Shown piece by piece: positions 39,421 to 48,107 of a DNA stretch of 64,000 nt. The position numbers and the translations under genes are program-made. Source of the DNA: Epithemia pelagica. Lineage: Eukaryota > Bacillariophyta > Bacillariophyceae > Surirellales > Surirellaceae. The stretch spans positions 2,666,001-2,730,000 of the forward strand of contig OX337236.1 of the NCBI GenBank assembly GCA_946965045.2, given 5' to 3'. Below the pieces are notes generated by a model. That model had not been told where the DNA came from. It ran no database searches and worked only from the letters and a program-made list of their open reading frames with translations. Positions within the stretch are counted from its first letter, which is position 1; each line of letters opens with the position of its first letter.

Positions 39421-40150
39421 GTCTGGATAAAAAATTCGAATGGAGCATGTACGTAATAATGCTAGAACACTTTTAGACTGGCGGTTTTCGGTATTCCCAA
39501 TTCCCAACTCATGATTTCCTGTTGTTTTGTTGTTAATCGTAATGTTCGCACTTCCAGCCCCTCGTATCCCAATCGAAACGCCAGCCTAGCCGACACCCTT
39601 CACTCGCATCTTCAGAAACCCAAAAATTCACTATAGGCATAAAGTGTGGAAAGAGGTTTTCATTAAGTATAAGACGAGACTTAGCGAAAATTTCGGCCTT
39701 CATTGGCTAACAACTTGGATGGCCAAAATAGACCCATTCCAACGGTCGGCATTTCCGACTAAGTATCCAAAACACTTCCATAATTGTTATAGAAAGATGC
39801 CCCAATGTTAGTAGGACACCAGCGTACGTGCATTTTGCCTCAAAGTGCAGCACCACCCAGCATCCATCACGGGCAATTTTATGAGAAAAGTCACCTACCC
39901 ACAGATACCCGATTCATCCCGCGCGCTTCACAGAACATTAATTTTATTCATGGCTGGTTTAACTTATCATATAGTCGCAAATCAATCGTCCTTAGATCGT
40001 CGATTCTAAAATGAGTTTGGGTAAGATTGTTGGGCCTCATGCCTCACAAAATAGAAAACGCGATGACCGATCGCTCTGAAGACTCTTACGTATCTCACTC
40101 CTTATGGCAATAGATTACTAACAGAATAGCTATTCCTGTTTATTTCGAAG

Positions 40151-41968
40151 ATGGACAATATGGACGAGTCAATGCTTTACTGCCAGGAGATCCCATCTTC
40201 CGTGAACCAAGAGAGCGAAGGCAACGAGACCATCCCTCTCTCGCCGAACCTACAAACCCGATCAAGACGCATATTGAACAAGAACCCCATCGTCACATCT
40301 ACTTCAGAGCGGATTCGAATTGCCAAGATCTGTGAAGACTTCGAAGACTGGGACAACAAGCCCTGCTCTGTCTTTGGAATGGAAAGATACAAGAAATACC
40401 GAGGCGGCTTTTTCTTCTGTGGCAACTGCAAAGATGCCGATGACTTTGACATCGCCAATGGAACTTCAGTGAATAGGAAGAATAAAAATGGGAACTACTT
40501 TTGTACGGCAAACCATGACAATATCCTACAACCAACCGACCGCATCAAGCAGATTTCTGTAGCAAAAAAACGACCAGTCAAGAACAAGAATCCGAGTGAC
40601 ATATCGGAGAACAAGGGCAAAAGGGGAAGAAAGAAGGTCAAGAAGAATCGAACCAGGTCAAGGTCAATGGAAGACATTGAAACTACCAAAGATTCAACCA
40701 ATCCTTCAAGAAAGCGGAAGAAGGCACGACACCATCATGAAGATGACAGACAAGGTTCTCCCACAGTGGAGACAATTTTCGACAACTCGGACATGGAAGA
40801 AGAAGACGAGGAAGCCGACCCGCCACAATCTGTCCCCGATGCACCTGTAGAAATGTTCCCAAATGCACCAAGTTCAACGCTGCCCACTCAAAGGGCTTCA
40901 ACTACCACCCACCATACCGATTCCGTACCACCGAGCGACCTTCAAGATCCCGAACCACCAGCATCTACACGTCCGACTCATGATAGCACGAGCGATCCAA
41001 CCTCCAACCCAACCCAAACCAATGCAAACGACGAACTCATTAGAGATCTCCAGAAGCAAATAGAAATCCTAGCCAAGGCTAACCAATCTGTTCGTCGAAG
41101 AGCAGAGAAACAGGAGAAGATCATCAAGTCTCACCTGAATGAGATTGCAACTCTACAAAGACGAGTTACCACTCTCGAGGCAAAGCATGGAAAGATACCA
41201 ACTACATGCTCGTCCGATGCCAATCTGCAAAAACTGCTTAATCACATCAAGGCAGTGATCGTAGAGGCCGTTCGTAACCACAATGGTAACAGCCACAGAG
41301 CCAAACGTTTCTTTGGTCAATTATCTCGCATGCTCTTGGACGCCCCGATCCACCATAAGCAACTCCAACAAATCCTTGTCCGTGTAGTTCAAAGGCATCT
41401 CCGTAAGACAACCTTTACGCCCTTCAACATATTGCGGGAGATGGACTTTGCCGGAGGGACACTCAACTACGGAGGAATTGAGATTCTCCGTCGTGTTGAA
41501 TGTGACGGTGAACCAAGAAAGCACACAATGATTCCCTCTACGTCCGCGATTCGACGTTGTGCGAATCTCATTGAAACCTTCGCCGATACTGTAGTTCCCT
41601 GTCGACCAATCAAAAGTAAAAAGAATGGGTCGGAAGGGTTCTATTTTCGTGCTGCAGACGTTTTCGTAGCAATCTTAAAGGCAGCAAACATGTTGGACGG
41701 CGAGGCCCGGGAACGGGCGATAATGTTCGCCCAAAGCTTGGACGGGGCAACACTTACCAAGTCATTGTCCCATGTTCTAGGTGGGTTGAAGTTCAATGAC
41801 CGCGGTGGTCCCTTGAAGACGCAATCTCGGGACATGGTGTTCCCATTGGTATGTGTCATTGGTAGGGAAACGAAGTCGCTCGTTAGGGGGTTATTCTCAC
41901 GAATGATTCGAGAGATCGAAGAGCAGCGAATAAAGTTCTACCTACATTGTACGCTATTGTGGCCTTGA
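40151..41968 (+). CDS. Transposase-like protein, N-terminal part (605 aa)
   Basis: The start is ATG 40151. The N-terminal part has a Cys/His-containing segment (FFFCGNCKDADDF...NYFCTANHDN, about 90-125), which may bind zinc or DNA. A Lys/Arg-rich nuclear-localisation-like stretch follows (KKRPVKNK, GKRGRKKVKKNRTRSRS). Next come an acidic/Pro-rich linker and a coiled coil (about 290-345). The conserved-looking part is at about 380-590 (YFRAADVFVAILKAANML, LDGATLTKSLSHVLGGLKF, FPLVCVIGRETKSLV). The frame ends at 41968 just where the next frame takes over, so this is probably the first half of one protein split by a -1 shift. Replication or excision activity is not demonstrated. Confidence 0.6.
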   Translation: MDNMDESMLYCQEIPSSVNQESEGNETIPLSPNLQTRSRRILNKNPIVTSTSERIRIAKICEDFEDWDNKPCSVFGMERYKKYRGGFFFCGNCKDADDFDIANGTSVNRKNKNGNYFCTANHDNILQPTDRIKQISVAKKRPVKNKNPSDISENKGKRGRKKVKKNRTRSRSMEDIETTKDSTNPSRKRKKARHHHEDDRQGSPTVETIFDNSDMEEEDEEADPPQSVPDAPVEMFPNAPSSTLPTQRASTTTHHTDSVPPSDLQDPEPPASTRPTHDSTSDPTSNPTQTNANDELIRDLQKQIEILAKANQSVRRRAEKQEKIIKSHLNEIATLQRRVTTLEAKHGKIPTTCSSDANLQKLLNHIKAVIVEAVRNHNGNSHRAKRFFGQLSRMLLDAPIHHKQLQQILVRVVQRHLRKTTFTPFNILREMDFAGGTLNYGGIEILRRVECDGEPRKHTMIPSTSAIRRCANLIETFADTVVPCRPIKSKKNGSEGFYFRAADVFVAILKAANMLDGEARERAIMFAQSLDGATLTKSLSHVLGGLKFNDRGGPLKTQSRDMVFPLVCVIGRETKSLVRGLFSRMIREIEEQRIKFYLHCTLLWP

Positions 41969-43581
41969 AGATCGTCACCAATTGTGACATGTCCGTGGAC
42001 TGGAAGCTGTCCGGACGCGGTGGTGCTGCCAAGAACGCGACATACCCCTGTTCGAAGTGTTTTCTCCGTAGCGACGAGCTACACACAAAAACCGGAACAG
42101 CGTCAACTTGCAAATGGTGCATTCACCATAAGTACACAGAAATTGACGAAGATTGGCAATGTCGTCATTTCAACATGTACACAGAAGACCGCGTGGCCGA
42201 AATGAACGAACAAGTTCTTTCCTTTGAGAAAGATATGCCCAAAGTTTCCAAAAAGATAACAACTATTTGGGACCAATCATCGATTGCCATCAATCGGCAT
42301 GTAGATCCGCGAGTACCTCCAGAGCCCTTCCAGTTGAAGGAACTGGATTCGATCCACTTCGACTCTCGGGGGAAGGACAGGAAGAGCTGTCAGCTATACT
42401 CGTCCCACCTTAACAACGATTTGCAACTACGAGATCTCCCAATCCATGGATCATTGCAGGATAGACAGCGGCGATTGAAAAAACAACTAATTTCGGAGTG
42501 GGCATACGTCGATGCAAGCACCACGATCAAGAAGCATGGAGAGGCATCTTTCACGTCCGCCATGGTTATGGTCATGGAGACGATTCCATGTGTGCTACAC
42601 ATGGAAATGCGCCTGGGCATTAAGATTATTTCGATGCTATTTAAGACAGGACTGACCAACGCAAAGAACAAGCTGCTGACATGGATCGACAAGGATGATC
42701 AGAAGTCAGTGGACAAGACGTGTCGATCGTTCATTGCGGGTATTGAAGACTGTTTGAATACGAAGATTCTTGGAACCGAGTCCATGCCAGCCCAGAAATA
42801 CGTCCCATTGGACAAGAAAACCCATCTTATTGGTGAAATCAAACTGAACAACGGTAAGGTACGGAAAATCTTCCCCAAACTGGAACTGCTTATCGACCTG
42901 TGCATTGCAAAGGACCTAGAGAAAGAACAATGGGCCATGGCGATGGGACATTTCAGAGAGAGCATGAAGATCATTCTAAAGAAGGAAGATCTCACGAATC
43001 AAGAGATTTTCACGTACCAACAACATGCCGATATGTTTTTCAAGTATTGGCTGGCTTTATACGGGGAAGAAGGAATAACAAACTACGTACACTTGGTGGG
43101 TAGTGGACATATTGGGGAATACCTGTTCCATTGGAAAAGCCTTTATGTCCATTCCCAGCAAGGATGGGAGGCATTTAACGCCCTCTTCAAGTCCTTTTAC
43201 TTCTCCCGCACTCAGAGAGGCGGGGCGACAAACCGTGGACTCGGAGATCGATCGCGTTTGAAGCCTGTTGCTAAGTGGCTTCAACGCAGGTTAGTGTTTC
43301 TAATGGGCCACAGTATTGAATCCATCAAGGAACATTTGTCTTCGAGAACAGCCGAGGACAAACGGAAGGACCGGCAGTGGGTAAAAAATAGTGGAGGGTC
43401 CGTAGAGTTTGGCCAGTTGATACGAAGCGACTCAGAGTCCTCTTCTGACAGTGACGCCAGTACGCGAGTGGAGGATGATTGGGAAATTGGAACCCAAGAG
43501 CTTTATCAAGAATGGGACGATGGTAAAGATCAGGTGGAGGTAGAGTCTAGTGAAGAGTCAAATGACGAGGATTGGTGGTAG
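41947..43581 (+). CDS. Transposase-like protein, C-terminal part (544 aa)
   Basis: This overlaps the previous frame by 22 bases in a different phase. The first recognisable block (CDMSVDWKLSGRGGAAKNATYPCSKC) begins within about 45 bases of the shift and leads into a Cys-x2-Cys pair and a later CKWCIHH pair, a likely zinc site. Near residues 375-440 lies a block with HLVGSGHIGEYLFHWKSL, SQQGWEAFNALFKSFYF and RTQRGG, seen (from memory) in large families of mobile-element proteins of algae and animals. The tail is acidic. The apparent ATG at 41947 is in fact TTG, so this half probably has no start of its own and the element is either inactive or depends on frameshifting or splicing. Confidence 0.6.
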   Translation: MYAIVALKIVTNCDMSVDWKLSGRGGAAKNATYPCSKCFLRSDELHTKTGTASTCKWCIHHKYTEIDEDWQCRHFNMYTEDRVAEMNEQVLSFEKDMPKVSKKITTIWDQSSIAINRHVDPRVPPEPFQLKELDSIHFDSRGKDRKSCQLYSSHLNNDLQLRDLPIHGSLQDRQRRLKKQLISEWAYVDASTTIKKHGEASFTSAMVMVMETIPCVLHMEMRLGIKIISMLFKTGLTNAKNKLLTWIDKDDQKSVDKTCRSFIAGIEDCLNTKILGTESMPAQKYVPLDKKTHLIGEIKLNNGKVRKIFPKLELLIDLCIAKDLEKEQWAMAMGHFRESMKIILKKEDLTNQEIFTYQQHADMFFKYWLALYGEEGITNYVHLVGSGHIGEYLFHWKSLYVHSQQGWEAFNALFKSFYFSRTQRGGATNRGLGDRSRLKPVAKWLQRRLVFLMGHSIESIKEHLSSRTAEDKRKDRQWVKNSGGSVEFGQLIRSDSESSSDSDASTRVEDDWEIGTQELYQEWDDGKDQVEVESSEESNDEDWW

Positions 43582-43605
43582 GGGGTAGATACATTCTAAT
43601 TTAGA

Positions 43606-45396
43606 TTAAGAGTAAGCCTTCAATGCCTCAGCAATCTCATCCGTATGCTGAATAATGATGTGTTTTTGTTCTGTACCGGGTTTCTTCTTGTTATAATCTG
43701 GACCAGCTGCGACACGACAAGCGTAGGTTGGGATATCGGACGGCATAATCACGTCCACGTACTTCAGCTCGTCGTCGTCAATCTTGGAATTATGAGCGGG
43801 GTCCTTGTATGTTGTGAGGAACTCAGCTGCAAGAGTATCAAGAATGATCCATCGTTTCTTGCAGCAATCGGGCCAAAACAATGCAACAATCTCGTAGACA
43901 TTCGAATTCATGAAGAACTGGTCTCCTTGGTACACATCGTGGTCCTCGAAACGAAAGAAGACAGTCGAGTTGTGGGTGTGTAGAGACAGGTTGTCATCTT
44001 CTGCATTATTGTCTTCTCCATTGTTGTCCTCTTCAGACGAAGTCATCTGAAGGATCTTGTTGAAGGTATCTGGACTGCCTTGCATTCCATTCCCTTGGCG
44101 ACTGTCTTGAATCGATCCGTCGGTGCTTTCGGACTCATCAGTGTCCGAGTCAACATCGTCGTTTGCATATGGAGTGCAAGTCAGAAGGGACTTGAGATGT
44201 TCCGTTGGAGGTGCATTGATAATCGTCCCATCTTTCTTGGAGTCGTAATGGTAGCGCTCAAAAGAGACTGTCACTTTGACAGCAAATGGTGAAAAGGATA
44301 AATCAACACGTTGCTTGAGAGTACGGCGCTGCAACTTGTTGGGGGGTCCATCTTGAGGCTCACCACCTTTTACGACAGTAAGGAAGTGACCGCGTTTCAA
44401 AGGTCTACCGGCTTTCCCATCACCAAGGGTGGGTCGGGCTTCACTTGACCCATATACGGCTCCAATCCCAAGCAGCGATCGCAAAATATCGATGTCCTGC
44501 CAAGATTCGAAACGGATCAGACCACTTTGGAAGGTCATTTTGATCTTACGACGCGTGAGAGAACGATCAACATCAAGGTAAGATTCAGAAGTCGAAAATG
44601 TATGACAAGACAAAGACTCAATACCGGAATTGGCAACCATATGGATATAATTGAAGGTTTCCAGCGGAATTGTTCCGAGTGTGATGGAATCATAGTCCAA
44701 GTGTTCGTTCTGTCCACTGCGTTTGTTGAGTATCTTCATTATACCTTTTCGTAGCTGGAATAGGCCTGACCATACATTACGATGGTAACAACGGGGAGGG
44801 GCCACCAGATTTGGAAGTAGGGCTTTGTAGTTCTCCTTTTCCGTAGGGAAACAAACCACTTCGCCTTCATGGAGCTTAACGAGACGGAGTTTGCCGTTGA
44901 CTCGGGTTTGTTTGAAGCGAAGGAGGAAGACATTCTTTAGGCCGTCGCCCCAGCGATTCTTGGGGTTCGACAGGTCACTGGGCATGAAAACAAACGCGGG
45001 AAACATAATCTTGAAGTCCTTGAAACGAGGGTCCGGGCGAGTTAAAACATCGGATGACTGGTACAGCTCAATGATGTTTGAACCGCATCCATGCAGCACA
45101 GGTTCTTGCGAGTGACTAGGAACAGAAGGGTGGCATTTCAAGTTTTTCTTGGGGAAGAGTGGGAAGAATAGACGAATAGCAATGTCACCATTGGGGATCT
45201 TTTGGATGCGACCAATTGTGGTGGTGTTGCGGTCTTGGTTGGGAAGCTTCAGGTGAACGAACGTTCCCATACGGAACGTATCGTCGATTGACGGGATGTA
45301 AATTGGTGCGGGTACCATTCTGGAGTGGATATCGAAAGGTACTTGCTTTTTGTATGATGGAATGGGATCCTTCTGACAACAAGTCGTTGTGTTCAT
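43606..45396 (-). CDS. Transposon companion protein of unknown function (596 aa)
   Basis: The frame is open to 45519, but the first ATG is at 45396 (MNTTTCCQKD), so I place the start there; an upstream exon is possible. It converges on the transposase-like gene with only 24 bp between their ends. Two segments look like chromatin-type (BAH-like) beta folds: MGTFVHLKLPNQDRNTTTIG near the N-terminus and VFFRFEDHDVYQGDQFFMNS near the C-terminus (inference only). An acidic Ser/Asp-rich linker lies between. Such proteins commonly accompany large DNA transposons, and the position inside the inverted-repeat pair supports that role. It could instead be a host gene. Confidence 0.55.
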   Translation of the reverse strand: MNTTTCCQKDPIPSYKKQVPFDIHSRMVPAPIYIPSIDDTFRMGTFVHLKLPNQDRNTTTIGRIQKIPNGDIAIRLFFPLFPKKNLKCHPSVPSHSQEPVLHGCGSNIIELYQSSDVLTRPDPRFKDFKIMFPAFVFMPSDLSNPKNRWGDGLKNVFLLRFKQTRVNGKLRLVKLHEGEVVCFPTEKENYKALLPNLVAPPRCYHRNVWSGLFQLRKGIMKILNKRSGQNEHLDYDSITLGTIPLETFNYIHMVANSGIESLSCHTFSTSESYLDVDRSLTRRKIKMTFQSGLIRFESWQDIDILRSLLGIGAVYGSSEARPTLGDGKAGRPLKRGHFLTVVKGGEPQDGPPNKLQRRTLKQRVDLSFSPFAVKVTVSFERYHYDSKKDGTIINAPPTEHLKSLLTCTPYANDDVDSDTDESESTDGSIQDSRQGNGMQGSPDTFNKILQMTSSEEDNNGEDNNAEDDNLSLHTHNSTVFFRFEDHDVYQGDQFFMNSNVYEIVALFWPDCCKKRWIILDTLAAEFLTTYKDPAHNSKIDDDELKYVDVIMPSDIPTYACRVAAGPDYNKKKPGTEQKHIIIQHTDEIAEALKAYS

Positions 45397-45782
45397 TTGT
45401 GGTTCTTGTGTGGATCTGTTTCTCCATTGGCATGCAATCGTTACGGGATGGAGGGTCCGAGTTGGTAAGTACCGAGTACGAAAATGTGAGCGAATACGAC
45501 GATTCTTTGAGAAAAACAATTAAATGGGTAAGAAAAATAGATTGTTTACGTTTAATGTAGTTTTGAAGAGCATGCCAGGTCGGAGGTGCGCGAGGCAGGT
45601 TTTTGGTGGACTGGCCGGCGATTTTGGCTCATCCGTTCTGCAAAATTGGGATATGAGGGGCTCGTTGTGGTATTCCCATGGGAGTTGTCATCCTGACTTG
45701 ACTCCCAACTATACCGCAGCTTGACTCCCATCACGGGATCACATAGTTTACCTAGTAGTTGACTCCCAGCAGGGGTTCACTC

Positions 45783-46137
45783 GTACGTGGCAGAAGAAAT
45801 AGCGACTTAGTCGCTGTTAGGTCATTGTACAGATTCACAGACTGTCGCGTCCAAAGTACGTCACGTGGATTCCTCGTGAATCTCCTATCGGATGGCCGGA
45901 CAGACGAACAAGACCTGCACCACCCCACGATATACACAGACAGCCGCCCGCACGCATTCGTGTGGCGTGCGCGGAAGTGCACCGACACAGGACAGACGGA
46001 CGGTCGTCGTGGTGTGCGCTGCCGTTCGAAACACGAGGAGCGGTCCACCATCATCATCATTCACCACAACGAGACCTTTGCTCTTGTGTCGGCGTTGTCT
46101 TGATCTCATTTCCGAAACCAAAAGACCGTATTGAACC
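45783..46137 (+). promoter_or_regulatory. eIF5A promoter and 5' leader
   Basis: This is the 355 bp upstream of the eIF5A start, shared with 35411-35778. Conserved elements between the two copies include a cacgtg E-box-type core within agtacgtcacgtggattcct, and tgacctaacagcgacta-like bases in the left part that diverge. Just outside, ttgactccca occurs three times (about 45700-45765) only on this side. Confidence 0.5.
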
Positions 46138-47021
46138 ATGGGTGATAACGAAGAAGACTACAATATTGAGAATGCCGATGCCGGTGCTTCCTCTACCATT
46201 CCTATGGAAGCTGGTCAGATCAAAAAGGGAGGGTAAGGAACATACACATAGTTGTGTTGATTGGAATGTCATTTTTTGGCCGCCGTGATTCGAGGTGAAC
46301 AAAGTTCCATGGAATGATGCCGGAAGTGGAGATTTGGAGTCGTGTTCAGCGAATGATGGAAACATCTCTCATGATGCGAATCAATGGTCGAGGAACTTGT
46401 GTCATTGTGTCATTGCGCAATTTGCTGTTATCATTGCTGTGTCACGCAGTTGCGCAGTGTGTGGTTTCGTTCCACTTTGTGTGCTTTGATCGACAGTTCC
46501 TTTCTTCTAACGCTTTTTTTCTTGATCAATCTTATTTTGTGGCTGGATTGGCTTGTCCAAATGGATGGATTCTTCCAAATCGAACCACGTCTTGATGCTG
46601 TTGCACCTATTCGCACGATTTCGACCACAGTTACATGATGATCAAGGGAAAGCCCTGCAAGGTTCTCAATATCTCCGTGTCCAAGACGGGAAAGCACGGT
46701 CACGCCAAGTGTAACTTTACCGCCACGGATATTTTCACCGGCAAAAAGTACGAAGATATGATCCCCTCCACCCATGGTACCACGGTCCCCATTGTGAACA
46801 AATCGGAATGGGAAGTCATTGATATCAATGAAGATGGTGAATTGACTCTTATGGACGAAGGTGGAAAACAGAAGACCGACTTGAACTTGCCTACCTTCCC
46901 GGAAGGTTTGGATGATGAGATTAAGGATGCCTGGGCGGGTGGTGAAAATTCGGTCATGGTCACGGTTCAGGCTGCTGTTGGTATTGAGCAGGTGATTGGA
47001 TTCAAGAAGGAAAGTGCTTAA
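46138..47021 (+). CDS. eIF5A: Translation initiation factor 5A (eIF5A), two exons
   Basis: Exon 1 is 46138-46232 and exon 2 is 46631-47021, with a 398 bp intron (GTAAGG...CCACAG). Phase is kept at GG|T. The 161-residue product has the family's usual length. SKTGKHGHAK is present, with Lys53 the expected hypusine site modified by deoxyhypusine synthase and hydroxylase. The acidic N-terminus, the KGKPCKV strand and the C-terminal OB-fold region (VPIVNKSEWEVIDINEDGELTLM) are in place. eIF5A promotes elongation and termination, especially on polyproline stretches, which is notable beside very Pro-rich genes, although eIF5A serves the whole proteome. A truncated copy of its promoter and exon 1 lies 10.4 kb upstream. 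Confidence 0.97.
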
Positions 47022-48107
47022 ACATGGAAACCGTCTTTTTAACACATTTTATCACACTGTAGAGCCAAGCAACCAGCACAAGAAGAAGGACATGCCTGAA
47101 GAGGGAAATGAGAACGAAAGGACGGATTTTGACGGATGCACGCCTTTTTTCTGATTAGCCCCTGTCTTTCTTTTTACCTTTTGCTGCTACCACTACTATC
47201 AACACATTAATCATCATTCCACTCTTTTTTTCTGGATCACAATGTCCTGTTATCATGCATAGAGTGATTGATTCGTAAACGGGCATGTATCTTTCGTATT
47301 TGTGTGGTGAAGCATATGTTTCCCTTTTGGACTTGTTTCGATCCAAGTGTTTCGTTTGCTAAGAATCACAGTCGTCCAGTCATTCAAGGAAGAACCTTTT
47401 CGTACTACTCCAGGTTGGCTCGTTTTCGCCAAAATGTGGATTCTAGATCAAAAGTCGGACAGACAAAATCCGTACGAGAGGATGGGGAAACATAGGCAAC
47501 AAGTTTCTTCTCTTACAGTTATTCACTGAGTATGCATGCAGGGTATCTAAGGAGGGACTAATCATAATCATCACGTGTTGTGTTTTTGTGTGTGTGTTTC
47601 TCGGGTGAATCATTTTTGGTACGGTTCTTCGTTCAAATGTAATAATAATAATAATTGTGACTTGGGTGGACGGATCAATGGTTTCCTCCACAGTTTCTCT
47701 TCTATCTTTTCTTCTTCTTATTTTTCTTTTTTCATCGGGACAGAAATATTGTTCAAACAGTATTGGAGTATCGTAGCGGCAATGATACGCGGGTCGTGTT
47801 AGGTGTGCAGAGTGTGTGCGTTTCGTGGGGTTTTGTCTGTTCTTGAGGGTCTCTTGGAACACGATCCAGTTCCATTGTTAAGAGGACAGATACAATCACA
47901 TATGGTGATACAGGAATCGTAATAGTAGTAGTACTTGAATGGCTTGGTCTTCTAGCTTCTAGTAGCTCCGACACCACAATCCAATTTGTTCCAGTGCGTT
48001 TTTCTTCAGGTACGGAGTGGTAGCCATTACATTTTTCTTCAGTGTCTTTCCTTGAGAGTGTCTTTCTAACACTCTTTTGCTTCTGGTTTCAAATCAATCA
48101 ATAATAG
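47022..48107. other. Convergent intergenic region between eIF5A and the PUF gene
   Basis: About 1.1 kb holding both 3' untranslated regions. A short taa microsatellite (near 47639-47655) and T/C-rich tracts are present. I see no gene. Confidence 0.5.

Larger units (their letters stand above)
39556..45662. mobile_element. DNA-transposon-like element with convergent ORFs
   Basis: The interval holds a plus-strand transposase-like gene in two overlapping frames and a convergent minus-strand companion gene. At the edges, agcccctcgtatcccaat (39556-39573) and the reverse complement of 45645-45662 match at 17 of 18 bases, giving an inverted repeat pair about 6.1 kb apart. This may be subterminal, because I could not see longer terminal repeats or a target duplication. 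True ends may lie somewhat outside. The family is unresolved; a KDZ-like superfamily is a guess from the zinc-cluster and C-terminal block layout. Confidence 0.55.

Noticed and set aside
46635-47021. Treating the 128-codon frame as a complete short protein
   Set aside because: It lacks the eIF5A N-terminus. The upstream exon 46138-46232 with a consensus donor completes the protein in phase.
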